The notes under the pieces are model-generated. The model ran no database searches. It was given only the letters and a program-made list of their open reading frames with translations, and was not told where the DNA came from. A stretch of 64,000 nt of DNA. Source: Sciurus carolinensis. Its lineage: Eukaryota > Chordata > Mammalia > Rodentia > Sciuridae. Location: assembly GCF_902686445.1 (NCBI RefSeq), contig NC_062219.1, positions 111,167,160 through 111,231,159 of the forward strand, read 5' to 3'. Position numbers and translations under genes: made by a program. This document shows positions 23,082 to 36,034 of this stretch, one piece after another; within the stretch, counting starts at the first letter, position 1; each line of letters begins with the position of its first letter.

Positions 23082-23083
<2 letters not shown>

Positions 23084-23118
<35 letters not shown>
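23084..23118. repeat. (CA)n microsatellite
   Basis: An uninterrupted run of 17 CA/AC units in single-copy flank. Confidence 0.97.
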
Positions 23119-23120
<2 letters not shown>

Positions 23121-23464
23121 TTTTCTCAGACTATTAGTAGTACTTGCCAACATACTATTTCTGCTAGCCCCTAAATTAGTTGCAGATTTTCAGAACAGTT
23201 GGAATATGAAGTCCATCTGATTCCACTGGGTTTGTAGTTGCTCTTAGTGGTTTATATCTCAGCTTTTTGTTCACTGCTCAGAATTCACCAGTGTCTAAGT
23301 GAGTCATCCAGCATTTAGCAGTATCCGTAAATATTTTTCTCTTGGGCACTGGAAAGAGTTATTTGTACAGAAGACAGTTGATGAAGAAGGCTTTTTTGGC
23401 ATTGACACAGCCCATGTGGTGTGATAAAGTATTTGGCTTTCCAAGGAAACAGTCTTGAAGATCT

Positions 23465-23465
23465 A

Positions 23466-23524
<59 letters not shown>

Positions 23525-23526
23525 AA
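23465..23526. repeat. (AAAT)n microsatellite
   Basis: About 15 units of AAAT (aaataaat...) in perfect array. Likely length-polymorphic. Confidence 0.97.
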
Positions 23527-23529
23527 TAA

Positions 23530-26260
23530 CCTATTCTTAATGTTGAGAATTGCTTACTTTTGATGTGTGGACAGGAACTGGCACTGCTGGAGAAGTTTTA
23601 CCTTTGAAAAACTCATGCTATCCATGTGAGCACAAAGTCTTGTCAGCTCTTCCTTTCTAGTCTAACACTGTGGAAGTGAACAACACAAACATCTGTAAGT
23701 TTGGGCCCTTTTTATTTAGAGCAATCCAGAGTGACGGACAGGAGTGTGGATCAGCAGTATAACTACTTCCTGGGACAGCATAGATTCTAAGGAAATGGTC
23801 AGCACAGAATCCTGGCCTCAGGGCCAAAGCACAGCATTCAAAGATTGCAGCAGAGGGTTGCAGTTGTGACTGCAGCAAAGAAGCAGCATTGGGAATCCAA
23901 ATGATGCAACAAGGAATCTATCCCATCAAGAGGTTGGGACAAACATTATGCCACACAGGAAGTCCAAGAACTTAGGCATAGCTAAGGTGCTTCAACAAGT
24001 GGGGAGAAAGGCAGGAGTCAATATATATGGAAACACCCACAGTCAGAAATGATACCATCAAGATTCCCAGTGACAGTATACTAAAAGGAGAGGTAGAACA
24101 GTGTGGGTGGACCAGCAGCCAAACAGTCAAAGGCATGACAAATGGGCAGGGTAGGATCCAAGCAGAGAAAACCATCTACTTACCTTGTCACCCTTCTAGA
24201 CAAATATTGTGAGACACAGTCTCATCCAAGTAGACGGGTGGTGACATCATCCTTAAAAGGCTAAATGGATGGTTCCATCCTTAGAGATTTGTCTGTAAAA
24301 GTTATAATTATTGAAGCAAGAAAAAATGTTTTGAACTTGGTTTTTTAGTCTTACTTTACGTTTTCCTGGGGTTTAGTTCTGTTTGCTTCCAGCATGGTCC
24401 AAATACCTACTTCAAAGGAAACATTCTAACAAGAACTTGTTAAAAGGAAGGGAAACCAGCTCCTGTGGCTTCTTGTGCACCAGCTATGGAGGAACTCACA
24501 GAACCACGTTTGTGAGTTGAGTGTAAATGAATCCGAAACCTACAAATTAGATTTCCCTTGAAATACACATGGGCTTAAAACCTTAACGGGAAAAGAACTT
24601 GGCAAATCAAATCTGACCATATTCAGTAAAACCTCACTAATTTGCACTAATGACCAAGAGACCCATTGAGAATTAGCTAAATTTTTGTGAGTGTGTTAGC
24701 ATGGGAAAAAAATACCAAAACGGGTGGGGAGTAGGGGATAAGGTGGGGTTCAGAGAGAGTGGGGAGGAGGAAAATCAAAGTCCCAGCATCAAACAAACAT
24801 ACTTTATGGTACAATGAAGAATGTATTTGAACAGTTACTGGAATGAAACTCAATAGCTTAATGAGTGCCTTGCTGCGGTGTGCCTGCCCACTGGGGAGAT
24901 AGCCATGTCATATGGCCTGCCTAAGCCAGCAACTAATGTGCACTTAGGCAAAGAGGCCTCTGCTTTATTGAAAGTTCGGGGGTTGTGGTTTTTGCAGGGG
25001 TGTGAACCTATGAGGTTCTGCTGTGTGGCATGCATGTTTGTTACAGATTTACACATGCATGCTATGATTATAAATCAGAATTGGAGGTGAGATTGCTTAT
25101 TACTGCTTAAAAATGAAAATATGCTAGAAGGAGATAGCAGAGGTTGGAATTCTAACTAAATCTTCCTTAAATAGAATGAATCATACATATTATAGAAGAC
25201 AGGTAATTTAAAGAATCCTACGCCAAAGATTGAATATTTTGTATCCCACTAGTTTGACCTGAATCTTGTTAAACATAAAAGGAGTATCTTCCTTTATAAG
25301 CAACTGTCTAAAAAGTTGTTTAAGATTTAATTATTCAGGGCCCAAATTTCAGTAATCATAATGGTGGTTTTTCATCAACGCCATACCGTTTCAACACGTA
25401 CTGTTAACAAGACAGTGGTGTTCCCTCCCTTCCCTAGTATGTGAGCATATCTAGGGTTGGCCTTGCTTTGTAACTGTGGAATATGTCTTAACGAAACATG
25501 CTGTTGCTATACTGAAGAGCAACCCTGGGTATGATCTGTGTTTGTGCAGGTTTCGATGGCTCCTTCAGGCTTGCTTTCCTTCGAACTGCCCTTTTACCAG
25601 CTGAAGAATCCTTTAGAACTTCCACTCAAGCAGCCATTGGAGGCTGTGGGAAGTAATAAATATGTGTATAGTCATGTCTCTAGGACCCAAGTTGATGCAA
25701 ATGACTGTAGGTCTTAGAGTGTTGCCACTGAACCTGAAAAGGAATTGTCACACCAGCGGTGCAGAAAAGACTAAATCTTATTTGACAGATACTAGATAGA
25801 TCCTTCTGCTTTTGTCATGTTTAATCTTTCCTTTTCCCAATTAAACATAAAATAGAATTCATTCAGACCTTTTGTGCCTTTGTCTCCCCTTCAAGTCAGA
25901 GTGGGGCCGAAAGGAGAGGCTCATTTTGTAGCCAGAGAAGTTGTTCACTCTCCTCACGCCCCCAGTTTTGCCCTATGACTCACACAGTCTGCTTTGCTAG
26001 ACAGAAAGAAGGAAGGGAATAAAGGAGGGAGGGAGGATTCCACGACCAGTTATTTTCTTTTTCACCTAAATAGAGTCTCAGTAGTTTAACTCCTTTTTCC
26101 CTCTTAACCCTTTCTGAGGAAGAAGCACTCATTGCTTGGTCAAGCAGGCTTCTTAGGCTCCCTTCCCTCACTCAGGCTCTCTCACTCTGCTCTCCTCCTC
26201 CTCTCTCTCTATGGACAGACCGATGTCTTTCCATCCTAAGTCCTGGCCTTGACAGTTCAG
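23530..26260. other. Unique DNA, no gene recognised
   Basis: No confident element. The segment 24850-25080 is somewhat GC-richer and has overlapping open frames on both strands (68 and 70 residues), but I recognise no protein. Positions 26170-26210 are pyrimidine-rich. Confidence 0.4.
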
Positions 26261-26269
26261 ATGACTGTT

Positions 26270-26765
26270 ACTATTGCTGCCCTTTTACAGTGGAACTTCC
26301 TAGAAGGTTCTATATGATAAGCCCAGGATCTGTACCTCTATGCACCTCCATGATCTCACCGATGAAAGTTTCCCTTAACTCATCTTCCACCACCCACCCT
26401 CTTGTTCATTCTGCTGTAACCGTAGTGGCCTCTATCTTGTGCCTCATATACCCTACTTGGACTCCTTCCTCAGAGTCTTCCCACTTGTAGTTCTCTCTGG
26501 ATTGCTCCTTGTCATGTATCTGTGTGACTAACTCCCTTGTTTACTGTAGGCCTTCCTGACCCTTTTATAAAGTGGTAACTCTATCCCCTCTCCATAGTCC
26601 CTCATCACATTTCCCCCGCAGTCATCAGCCCCTGACCAAGCTGTGCAGTTGTCTTCTGGACATGGTGTGTGAGGCTCTGGACTCTGCCTGTTTTGCTCAC
26701 AGGTGTATTCCCAGCACCTAGAAGAGTGACTGGTAGATCATCAGTGAATGGTGGAAGAAAAAGAA
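26270..26765 (+). repeat. L2 LINE 3' region
   Basis: Shows the usual L2 end in order: a pyrimidine-rich coding remnant ('gtagttctctctggattgctcc', 'gtaggccttcctgaccc'), 'ggacatggtgtgtgaggctctgg', then 'cacaggtgtattcccagcacctagaagagtgactgg' and 'catcagtgaatgg'. Ancient and diverged. Confidence 0.6.
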
Positions 26766-27104
26766 TATAGATACATATAAATATTCTACAAGTATACAGT
26801 GACCCTTCCTCTAGCTAACTCTATTGTTTTGTTTTTAATTAATAATTTTTCCGTTTATTCTTTGGAGTTTTATAACAGCTTTTTAATGGAGTTTTGTTCT
26901 GTCTGGCTACAGCCTATTGCTTCATAAAAAACAGATACCATACCATATATTCAAACCTGGTTGAGACTCATTTCTTAATTTATCTTGGAAATTATGATGT
27001 TCACTTAAGAGGATAAGCCTTTTTCAAAATTTTCAAAATTAAATGTTTGATTAAATTCAGGGTAATTTTTTAAATGTCCTCCTTCAGTAAGTCTTTACTG
27101 AATT

Positions 27105-27350
27105 TTTTTTCCTTTGGTTTTTCTTCCACATTTTTTATTTGTGCATTATAGCTTTAAATAATGATGAGATTTATTGTTACATATTCATACATGCACACAG
27201 TCTAACAATATAATTTGGCCAATATCATCCCCAGCACTTCCCTGCTCCTTTCCTGCCTCCCATCCTTTGCCTTCTTTCCTCTGTTGATTTTCCTTTGATC
27301 TTCATGAGATCCCACCCCAAACACCTTTGTTTTCCTTTTTCCTCTCTAGT
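27105..27350 (-). mobile_element. L1 3'UTR fragment, antisense
   Basis: Matches the same L1 3'UTR type as 44.33 kb: 'gatttattgttacatattcatacatgcacacagtctaacaatataatttggccaatatcatccccagcac' aligns to the 44360-44450 segment. It is followed by the C/T-rich tract and 'tttttcctctctagtttcca'. Heavily 5'-truncated. Confidence 0.75.
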
Positions 27351-27549
27351 TTCCATTCATTGAACTTTTAAGCACTAATGTTTTAACAAACATAAAAAAC
27401 AGTTAAAGCCCAGAAGAGACAGTGCAGAATTATATTTCTTTGTAAGTTGTAGTTGCTGTGATAATCTCTCATAGGCCTAAATGGGAGCAATAGAATGTAA
27501 TCATTGAAACAAAGCTCATTATTTCTTACAGAAATTTCTCACTCTTTCT

Positions 27550-27960
27550 AAATGGGTGCAATAGATGTGACAAAGAAAAAGAAGCAGTGCCTAAGTTAAA
27601 GAAGGCTTTGGAGAAGGATTGACTTGGCTGAGTTTTAAAGGATAGGAAGAGTTTAGCCAAGCAGAGGGAGGAGATGCAGAGGCAGCGTGAGCCATGCAGA
27701 TTTCCAAGGAGGTGTGAACGGTACTGCACAGTCAGGAAATAAACCAACATTTTGAAATTGTTAAAGCATGAAGTACATGGTATAAGGAGTTGCTGGAAAT
27801 GGGAAGAAAAGGAGGGAGGTGGGAGCTGAGGCATGGCTCATGGGGCTCATGTCCTTGAGCTTAAGGACACCTGGTGGGTGTCCTTACAGGGTTTGAAGCT
27901 TGGAAGTGAACAGGAGAGTGAAAAGAAATATGATAGTAATTTTTAGCTATTCAGGGATTT
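27550..27960 (+). repeat. Ancient interspersed repeat, family uncertain
   Basis: Motif order resembles a common ancient mammalian repeat also seen at 31665-31995: 'gaaggctttggagaagg', 'gagttttaaaggataggaagagttt', 'gagggaggagatgcagaggcagcgtgagccatgcag'. I cannot name the family with confidence. An antisense 102-residue frame here is fortuitous. Confidence 0.4.
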
Positions 27961-28179
27961 TGAAACTTCAGCCACATAACTTATTCTTCAAACAGAAGCA
28001 TTCATGTTAGCCTAATAACAAAATCAGATCAAAGCAGAACTAACCCATTGAGGTTGGGTGGAAAGCTCAGACTTCCCAGACTTGACTATCCTCTCTCTTC
28101 TCTCCCCTTTGGGCAGTTCCTGGAACACCTTCAAAGAACTTCCAGGGCTTTTCTTAAAACATGCCCACTTCAGTTTATA

Positions 28180-28275
28180 GGGTAGAGAACTATGGCTTAG
28201 AAAATTAGGCCGTCTCAATGAATTCATGGCAGATCCCATGACAGAACCAGGTCTTTTGATTTCCAGTCTAGCACT
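28180..28275 (-). repeat. MIR SINE, antisense
   Basis: 'tatagggtagagaactatggcttagaaaa ... cagaaccaggtcttttgatttccagtctagca' follows the reverse-complement MIR layout ('gatgaggaaactgaggct ... gaacccaggtc...ctgactccagagcc'). Confidence 0.55.
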
Positions 28276-28659
28276 TTTTTTAGTTTGAACATACTATCAT
28301 TGGAGGGAAAAATTAGTATTTTATGAAGCAACTTCTCATTCTTATTTCACAGGTAAAATAGATGAGATAAAAATATTGTGAAAGTTAGAGTGAATTTTTT
28401 ACATTGAATGTATGCTTATTAATCATTTTGCAAGATTTTTTTAAAAACCATATTAGAATCTTTCAGAATTTATCATATAGTTCCCTTTGCTTTTTCAAGC
28501 TAGTGGAGAGTGTACCAAGTTATCCCGAAGCTTGAATTTTTAGGAATTAAATATAGAGAGTTTTCTGTTAAGCCCTCTTATAGGGCTTTGTTAGTAGAAT
28601 TCATTTCCATTAAGTCTTGATAGTGCCTGAGTGACTGACCTTGTTTAAATAGTATGTCA

Positions 28660-28850
28660 TGGCTGAAACCTGTTATAATGGCAAAGGCAGTAGAATTAGA
28701 GTCAAGAGACCTGGTTTCACTCCCAGTTTGGCCATTAACTGGCCAAATAACATTTGGAAAAGTCACTCTAGCTCAACTCTACAATGAAAAGGTTGAAGTA
28801 AATTACCTCTAAGGCCCATTCCTGCTCCTACAGTCTGTGATTGTAATTAT
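28660..28850 (+). repeat. MIR SINE
   Basis: Sense MIR: 'gcagtagaattagagtcaagagacctggtttcactcccagtttggcc' then 'aaaagtcactctagctcaactctacaatgaaaaggttg' and 'ctaaggcccattcc'. It covers most of the MIR body. Confidence 0.75.
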
Positions 28851-28859
28851 AGCATATGT

Positions 28860-30815
28860 TGTGTTTTATCTCTGAGTTGTAGCATTTTACAGACTACTAT
28901 AAGCTCTCATTTCTGGTGGTCCTGATGACTCAGGGAGTTGGGTGCACAAAGCAATTAATTATGAATATCTCCATAGAGATGCAGAAGTGAGCATTTATTC
29001 ATCATGGCAGAGGATATATGTTAATGATTTGTGTTATTTGTTTGTAATTATAGTCCCATTCTGGGAATTTGAATAGCTTCTCTGAAATTCTGGTTATACA
29101 TTCCCCATAACTTTATCAGTATACAGCTTAGCCTTGGACAACCCCTTTAGCAGACAGGAAGGTGCTTATAAAGAGCTCTGTTCATCTCAGTGAAGTCATA
29201 GTATATAACTCCTTTAGGACTCTCAGAACTATAGAAGACCTTCTTGGTCTTTTTCTGAATTCCTGGTCTTTCATTCCACAGTCTCATTCTCCTGCAAAAG
29301 ACTTTTTTTTCAATGTGCTATTTAAAGTCCTTCCAATCAAGCCCTATTACTTAAGTGTGATACAACAAACAATGACATTATTATATTGTAAGGACAAAAA
29401 ATAGGAGTTAAGTTATAAAGCATAACATTTTTATTTACACAGCAGTGTTTTAATAACCAGGAAAATTTTGGAAGAGAACTAGAAAAATAGTTAAAAGATA
29501 AATGGACTTATGTTTCAATGTTATGATTTTTCACATACACTAAAGTCCATTTTTACTTTTTAAAAATCCTTGAATTTCGGACAGGACCCTAGGAGAGTTG
29601 TTGGCATCCTTTGGTCAACACATTTGTCAGGGTATTTTCTCTTTTCAATTTCCTTCTATGGTTCTGTTAAGCAGTAACCTCATTAGCAACACATTCTGAG
29701 TGGTAGAATATGATAGCTTTACTACAAAGGAGTTCTGTATTTCAGGTGCCAGGATATAGCACTCTTATGACAGGAGAGAAAAAGAAAACTTGGTGTGAAG
29801 GGGAAGCTTAGAAATTATTTACTCTAAATATTGGAGCTTTCCATTTGAAAGTTTATAGAGGCTGAAGAATTGTTGAATTTGGAGATTTTGAAATAAAAAT
29901 CTCCAGCAAACTCTAAAAATGTTCCCACCTTAAAAACAAGTTCTGTTTCCTTCTGTGAGCATTTGCCATACATAGCTTTGAATTAGGCTATAAGTTATTT
30001 TCATCACAAATACCTTTCACTAAGAGACACAGTATCACCCTCTTCTAAAGTGAAACAAACAAAACATTCTGGTTCTGGGCTGGGCAACTTGAGAACAGAC
30101 TGTCCATTATGTTGAGTCTTCATATCAAGTCTGTTTCTTAGGCTGCATCAGATTAGAGTAATGCACATTCCGAGAGGCCCAATCTAAATTAACCCTGGCG
30201 ATATTCCAGAAATGCTGGGAACTGGCAAATTTAAATCATTTTTATTCCAAATTATTTTATTTTTACCTTTGGCTTTTTGTCATTCTATGAGTTAAAATTA
30301 TAGAAAAAATTTTATTACTGATTTTACCTCTTCTGAGAACCTGGACATGGCCTACACAAGCAGAACGTGTTACACCCAATGTCATTGTTCACAGAAGAGT
30401 TAAATGTAGGAAAGATGTCATTAAGACTCAGGCAGCCATAGAAAGAAGGCTGTTGACAGCGTTGAAAAGAGTTTTGTGCTTGAATGCCCTCCCAGGTACC
30501 TGCCACTTCTAGCGTAACAATACGTAGGAGTAGACTATTTTTTGAAATTGTGTGTGATATATATAGATAGAGCACAGGGATAAAGACTAAACTATGGTTA
30601 AACTCAATATATGAGGTTGAACCACATGAAATTGCCATATATATATAATTCAAAACCAATTGACTGTCAAATTTCATTTGGGTCAACCTATAATTATTTG
30701 GGTAGGTTATCAATCAACAGTTACTCTTCAATCTACCCTTATTCCTAGTATATAAACTAAATTCACCTAAATTGCCAAGCCAGTCCTCAAACAAAGCAAC
30801 CCCAAAAGATTCAGG
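28860..30815. other. Unique DNA with one longer antisense ORF
   Basis: No repeat recognised. The minus strand at 30324-30713 has a 129-codon open frame, the longest outside L1, with no recognised family. See findings. Confidence 0.4.
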
Positions 30816-30819
30816 AAGT

Positions 30820-30912
30820 TCTTGAAGTTCAGTTTCTCCATCTATAAAATGGGAGTGGTAATGGCACCCGTCTTGTAGTGTTGCAGTGAAGATTAAATGT
30901 AGAGGGTGTGAA
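30820..30912 (+). repeat. MIR SINE fragment
   Basis: 'gttcagtttctccatctataaaatgggagtggtaatggcaccc' followed by 'gttgcagtgaagattaaatg' is the MIR core and 3' end. Confidence 0.75.
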
Positions 30913-30914
30913 GG

Positions 30915-31565
30915 CAAGAAAAATCCCCCTCTACCTGCTGAAGCATCACTGAAACGGACTGACAGACCAACAGGAGAGGAAGCATGCGAATAAATGTATT
31001 AATGTTCTTAAATAGAGGGGCCCTACAAAATAGGAAACTCAAAGAAAGTGACAGATGTCTGAAGCATAAATACTTCTTCATGGGGTAGAGGGAAATGGAG
31101 AGTGCAATGATATGCTATTTTAGAGGATAATAGGTGATTTTTTGGATAAATAATTGAACTCAAAGGACAGTATCCTGGGACAGTGTTTCTCTCAGCTGTA
31201 GGGGAGGAAGTAGGGTGTCCCTAGGTGAGAGGCTCAAAGTTGCCTTGAGAGAAGTTTGTCTTATAGTGCAGACAAAGTTTCAGATAATCTCCTGGGGCTT
31301 CCATCAGAAAGTGACGTGAAAAGCCTGTCTGGGCAGGTAGCATTTGTGAGGTAATGTTTCCTGGTTATGTGATGAGATCCCTAGAGAGGAAAATCACATT
31401 TCTTTTTTAAGATGGTCCCACTGGTATGTAAGTGAACTTCTTCCTGCCTTTGCAGGGAGAAATAAGGGAAAGCTAGAAAGACCTTGATTTAGAGGCAGTT
31501 TGTAAGACCTTCCAGTTTCCTTTCACTCAAAGTGCTCAAGTGTTTCAAACTGTCATACACTAGGG
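30915..31565. other. Unique DNA, no gene seen
   Basis: No recognised gene or repeat. Confidence 0.4.
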
Positions 31566-31569
31566 TATC

Positions 31570-31650
31570 ATTTCTCTGAGTTCCAACAGGGACTTAGGAT
31601 AATGGCATATAATAAGCACTCAATAAATTTAGCCATTATTTACATTGTCA
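31570..31650 (+). repeat. L2/MIR 3'-end fragment
   Basis: 'gacttaggataatggcatataataagcactcaataaat' matches the shared L2/MIR terminal motif '...gcctggcacatagtaggtgctcaataaat'. Confidence 0.55.
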
Positions 31651-31664
31651 TCATTATCAGCATG

Positions 31665-31995
31665 TTGCTAATTTGTTCAATGAATATTTAGTGGCATCTG
31701 ATTATATGGCAGGGTAAGTGTTAGGTACTGGGACCACATTTCTGAACAGACTGTCTCTACTCTCACGAGGCTTACAGGCAAGGACGAGGGCAACTATAAT
31801 TCTGAGTAGTAAGTAAGGACGACAGATGCCATGAGGCCTAACTATGTCAGTGGAGGCTCCCTGATGGAAGTGTCCTCTAAGCTAAAACCTGAAGGATGTG
31901 TCAGCAAGAAGAGCCAAGAGGTACAGACTCATCAGCACAAGTACAGAAGCCCAAGGAAGAGAGAGCATTAGATATTTTGAGACCAAGTAGTTAAA
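31665..31995 (+). repeat. Ancient interspersed repeat, family uncertain
   Basis: 'tgttcaatgaatatttagtgg...gcagggtaagtgttaggtactgggacc...ctgaacagactgtctctactctcacgaggcttacaggc', then 'ggaggctccctgatggaag' and 'agctaaaacctgaaggatg'. The order fits a widespread ancient mammalian repeat, here diverged; related sequence at 27550-27960. Confidence 0.45.
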
Positions 31996-32059
31996 TGTGG
32001 GAGGTACAGGGGAAAAGAGTGAGGTACATGCTCCTCTCGAGCTTGGCGCTTGTTCCCCA

Positions 32060-35000
32060 TGCATCTGCAGGTTTCATCTGTTGCCACTGAGGCAAAAACA
32101 TCTAAGATTTCTACAAACATGATCAAGAATTTATTCTTATTGCCTATTTGGATAGCCTCAAAGTTGCTTACTGAGGGATTTTGACCATAATGTCTTTGTT
32201 TTCCTCAGAGATGGCTTTCTCTAAAAGTAATTTTATGTAATCCTAGGTAGGGAAAGTACACTACCTATATGATCATATTCTGGCCTCTAGAATAAAAAAG
32301 GACATTTAAAGGAAATGTGTTAATAATGTCACAAAGTAATAGCATAGTAAAATGGTGGTGGAAAAACTGGATTACCTACTTATCTGAATAAGGGTGCCTT
32401 TTGCTTTTTTTTTTTTTTTTAAAGAAACAAAGCCAGTTAACATGGACTTTTAAAAATAAACTCAATTGATCTGTATTTTTTTTTCCTACTGCAGAGTAAA
32501 CTAATGAATACAAGAAAATGATAGCAGTCAGATCCTTCTCAGCAGGGCTGCTGTCCCAAACAGAAAGAGCATTCTTTCTCTCAGCCAATCCAAGTGAGCT
32601 CAGAGGTTATGTTTTCCTTCTGATTTTATCCTTTATGACAGAACTTATATCTCTATTTATGGTGCTTTATGTTTTATAAGGACATTATAAGTGGTGCCTT
32701 ACATCTCTTTTATTTTCAGAACATTTTCATAAAAAGTTTTAAAAAGTAAACCGTGGGAGAAGTAAAACATAGACAATAAAAAGGAAAAATAAGATCTACT
32801 AATTAGTATCCTCTTGAGAATCTGAATTTTTAATAAAGGGATGTGTTTCTTTGAATCTAAAAGACTGCTTACTCTTTACCCCAAATGGCTTAAGTTAGTT
32901 TATGTTATAAAAAATTGATTGAATTGAAATGTATATCTTTCTCCCATATAATAATATACTTAACTCTATACTCATGAATGCTAAAGTCCCCATGATTTCT
33001 TTATTGCAGATTTTATTCTCATTTATGAGTTCCATGTTAAACTGTTAAATCAACAGAATCATCACCTTAGCCTTAAATTAGCATAGCACATCATTAGGGA
33101 AAGCAGTGCTATACATTTAATTGCCATTTTAAAAAGTTATGTCATGTTGTCATGCCCTACATTTGTGTTGGTGTGTTACCATGTTTAATTTATAAGGAGT
33201 TTATTTAATTTACAACAAGCTTCTGGGCTGCTGCCTGTTGTTCATTAACTCCCTCAAAGCTCAAGTATTCAGTAATAGCTGTAGCTATTGCTCTGTGAAT
33301 ATTTGAAATATAGTAAAACTGAAATAATATAGGATAAGAGGGAAAATGTTAGAGAATTAGAAAAATAGAAAAACAGTGCAGCATGAAATGTCAAGCCACA
33401 TTTTAGGGCACTTTTACTGTATTTCCATAAATGCATGAGGGAATTATGTTGCAAATACTTGAAACTGTTTATTTTCATTTTTGGCCTGAACTTCTAGTAT
33501 TGAAAAAACCATGTCTAATGATCTTGAGTATTCTTAAAGAAAAAGAAATTTTATTTTACATAATGGTTTGCATGTGTAAGTCCCTCTGGCAGAAGCACTA
33601 TAATTAGTATGTCGTCTCTCAGAAAAGAGACTATCTGTGTTAAAGATGCAATGTCAACGTTTGACTGCTGGAGCTGAGGGCAGAACGTTGTGATTTTGTT
33701 AAAAGACAAACACCATCCCTTTCACTTATTACTTCTCTCTCCTTGCTGCTTTGGCTGAAGCAGGAGAAGCAAAGGATAACTAAGTGCAGTTTTCTTCTTT
33801 CCTCATTCAGCAAACCATGGAGAAAGATCTTGGCTTCTTGACATTAATAACTTTCTTTCAACTCTATGTGGAACTATTTGGGCAATTTTTCAAAAATGGA
33901 AAAGGTACAATAAAAGAGGACCAAACTTCCTGTTTTACTCATAAAGTAGCAGATTCAGCAAAGACTCGCTCTCTTCTGGGAACAACCATATTCCTCCCTG
34001 GAGACCAGAGATTGTAGGATATTATTTCCTTGCACAACTTTCATTGAAACTATTAAAAGACAATCAGCTTGAGTAGGAGGAATGACAGTATGAAGCTTTT
34101 CAGTCTTGTAATTAAACAAGAAAAATGGTAATATATGTATGCTTGGCTACCTTGTAGATAGTCAGAAATTATTCCTGGTTTGGGGCCAGGGGAAAAGCGT
34201 ACCTAAAGACTGTCCTTAAACCAAAACAAACAAACATAAACGTGAGTGCATTTATAATGGTGTATGTGAGATGTATCTGATACCTATCTGTTTTCCCACA
34301 TTTCTCACAAAGCCATGCACATGCCATCTGTCACAGTAGCTTCTGCTGCATACTGACCCATGATTCCCTGCAGTATTTAAGAAATTCTAATTGACCAAAG
34401 GTCAAACCTGGCACATAACAGGTGTGGTTGCACAGGTAGGAGTAGAGAGGAGTAGAGGAAAGAGATGAAAAAACCATTCTGCACATAAAAATGACAGTTT
34501 CATTAGAAGAGCATAATGAGAACAACTGTGCCTACCGATTCTGTTTTGCATTAGTTTGAATTCATTTCTGAGTGTGCTAGAGACAGGATGTCTGCTATTC
34601 CTTATCTGTTATAGAGTGAGCGATAAAGCCTGGGAGATGAAAAACTGCTGCTTCAGTAGAAGTATCTGCCCGTCCCAACTGGCCATCCTGAGATGAACTT
34701 GGCCCCAGCAGCACCTCATTGCTCCACAAGCGACTGGGGAGGAGGGGAGCAGCATTGATGTGTGGGTTTATATGACCCTGCCTAGAAAGTGCAACATGTT
34801 TCTATACAAGACCATGTGACGGAAAGAGCTGTGAAATCAGAAAAAGGAGTTTCTCAGGCAGAACTGACTGTTCATTGCTAACCCAAGAATTGCAAGTTAC
34901 ACAACCAAATGATGAAGAATGAATTCTGTGGTTGTTCCCATTGTAACATGTACCTCATCAAGGACACATATTTTGTGTCCTATTTGTTTTTATCTTTTAG

Positions 35001-35925
35001 ATAAGGAAATACTGTGTTTTATCTTTGGAGGTTTTCTTGGAACTTGAAGGGACAGAAATAATCTTGCCTCATAAGATAGACCTTCAGGTATTTGAAGATA
35101 GTGATCTTGTTTCTAGATTCTGTTAGAAAATCTTTAGTTTAATAGAACTATCTAAACAAATAAATTTATATTTGTCTTATATAAATATTATTTAAAATTA
35201 TATTTTAAATGTATTTTAAATGCTTACATTTTTGTTTTCATGTGTTTGTGATCATGTGCAGAGACTGGAACATAGATACTCACTGAATGCAAAACTGAAC
35301 AGAGCTGGGTCTGTAAGAGGTGTAAAGACAAGAAAGAAAGATTTGGGAGGGCAGGTATCAAGTGGGAAAAAGGAGCAGAACCTCAGCAGAGGGCTGACAT
35401 TGACTCCACTAAGCCATCCCACCTCGTAGTCAAGTTCAGTAGAACATAGTGACTCACTCTAATTGACAGCTTGTTTTCAAAATAGGTGGTAAAGGATCAC
35501 TCTGAGTGCTATGAAAAGAGTGTGCTACAGTCCTGAAGAATAGCAGGGAGATCATTTAGGAGGAGATTAGAGTCTATGGAGCGATGATGGTGCAGGTGCA
35601 TTTTGCTTTGGCAAAGTTGACCTGGGAAATTGAATTCTTTCCAAGGATGAAGTGCTTCAATTGCCTTAAAATCAGAAGAGGTTAAGTAAAAATGTAAAAG
35701 CAAAACCTGGATAAACTCATTCTCTAAATCCTTTTCAAGGTGGGTGCCATGTTATGTGTTCACAGTCTATGGTGTGGTTTTCAGTGTAGTTAGTGAAGCT
35801 GAACCTCTCTCCACCAAGCTTACGTAGGGGAAAATAGAACAGTGGAATTAGTTGAAAGATGAAAGAAAGCAAAATGGAAAAGGTGGCTATAGTGGGGAAT
35901 TTACCTAGTTCCACAAATAGTTACT
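32060..35925. other. Unique DNA, no gene seen
   Basis: About 3.9 kb without a confidently recognised element. T-run at about 32404-32420. The short frame at 33784-34017 has no recognised family. Confidence 0.4.
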
Positions 35926-35934
35926 TTTCCTCAG

Positions 35935-36030
35935 GTGTTCATTTACCTAATTCTGGCTTCATTACTTCTAGATTACTTCGTGATTCTGAGCCTCTTTCTT
36001 CCTCACTAGTGTAATACAGTGAGTGAGTTT
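35935..36030 (+). repeat. MIR SINE fragment
   Basis: 'attctggcttcattacttctagattacttcgtgattctgagcctctttcttcctcactagtgtaa' follows the MIR core layout with heavy divergence. Confidence 0.5.
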
Positions 36031-36034
36031 TTCC

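Noticed and set aside
23465..23526. CRISPR-like array
   Set aside because: Simple (AAAT)n microsatellite, no spacers, and the genome is mammalian.
27526..27834. 102-codon antisense ORF as a gene
   Set aside because: Lies within an ancient interspersed repeat; composition (Ser/Phe/Leu rich) fits antisense of purine-rich repeat sequence.
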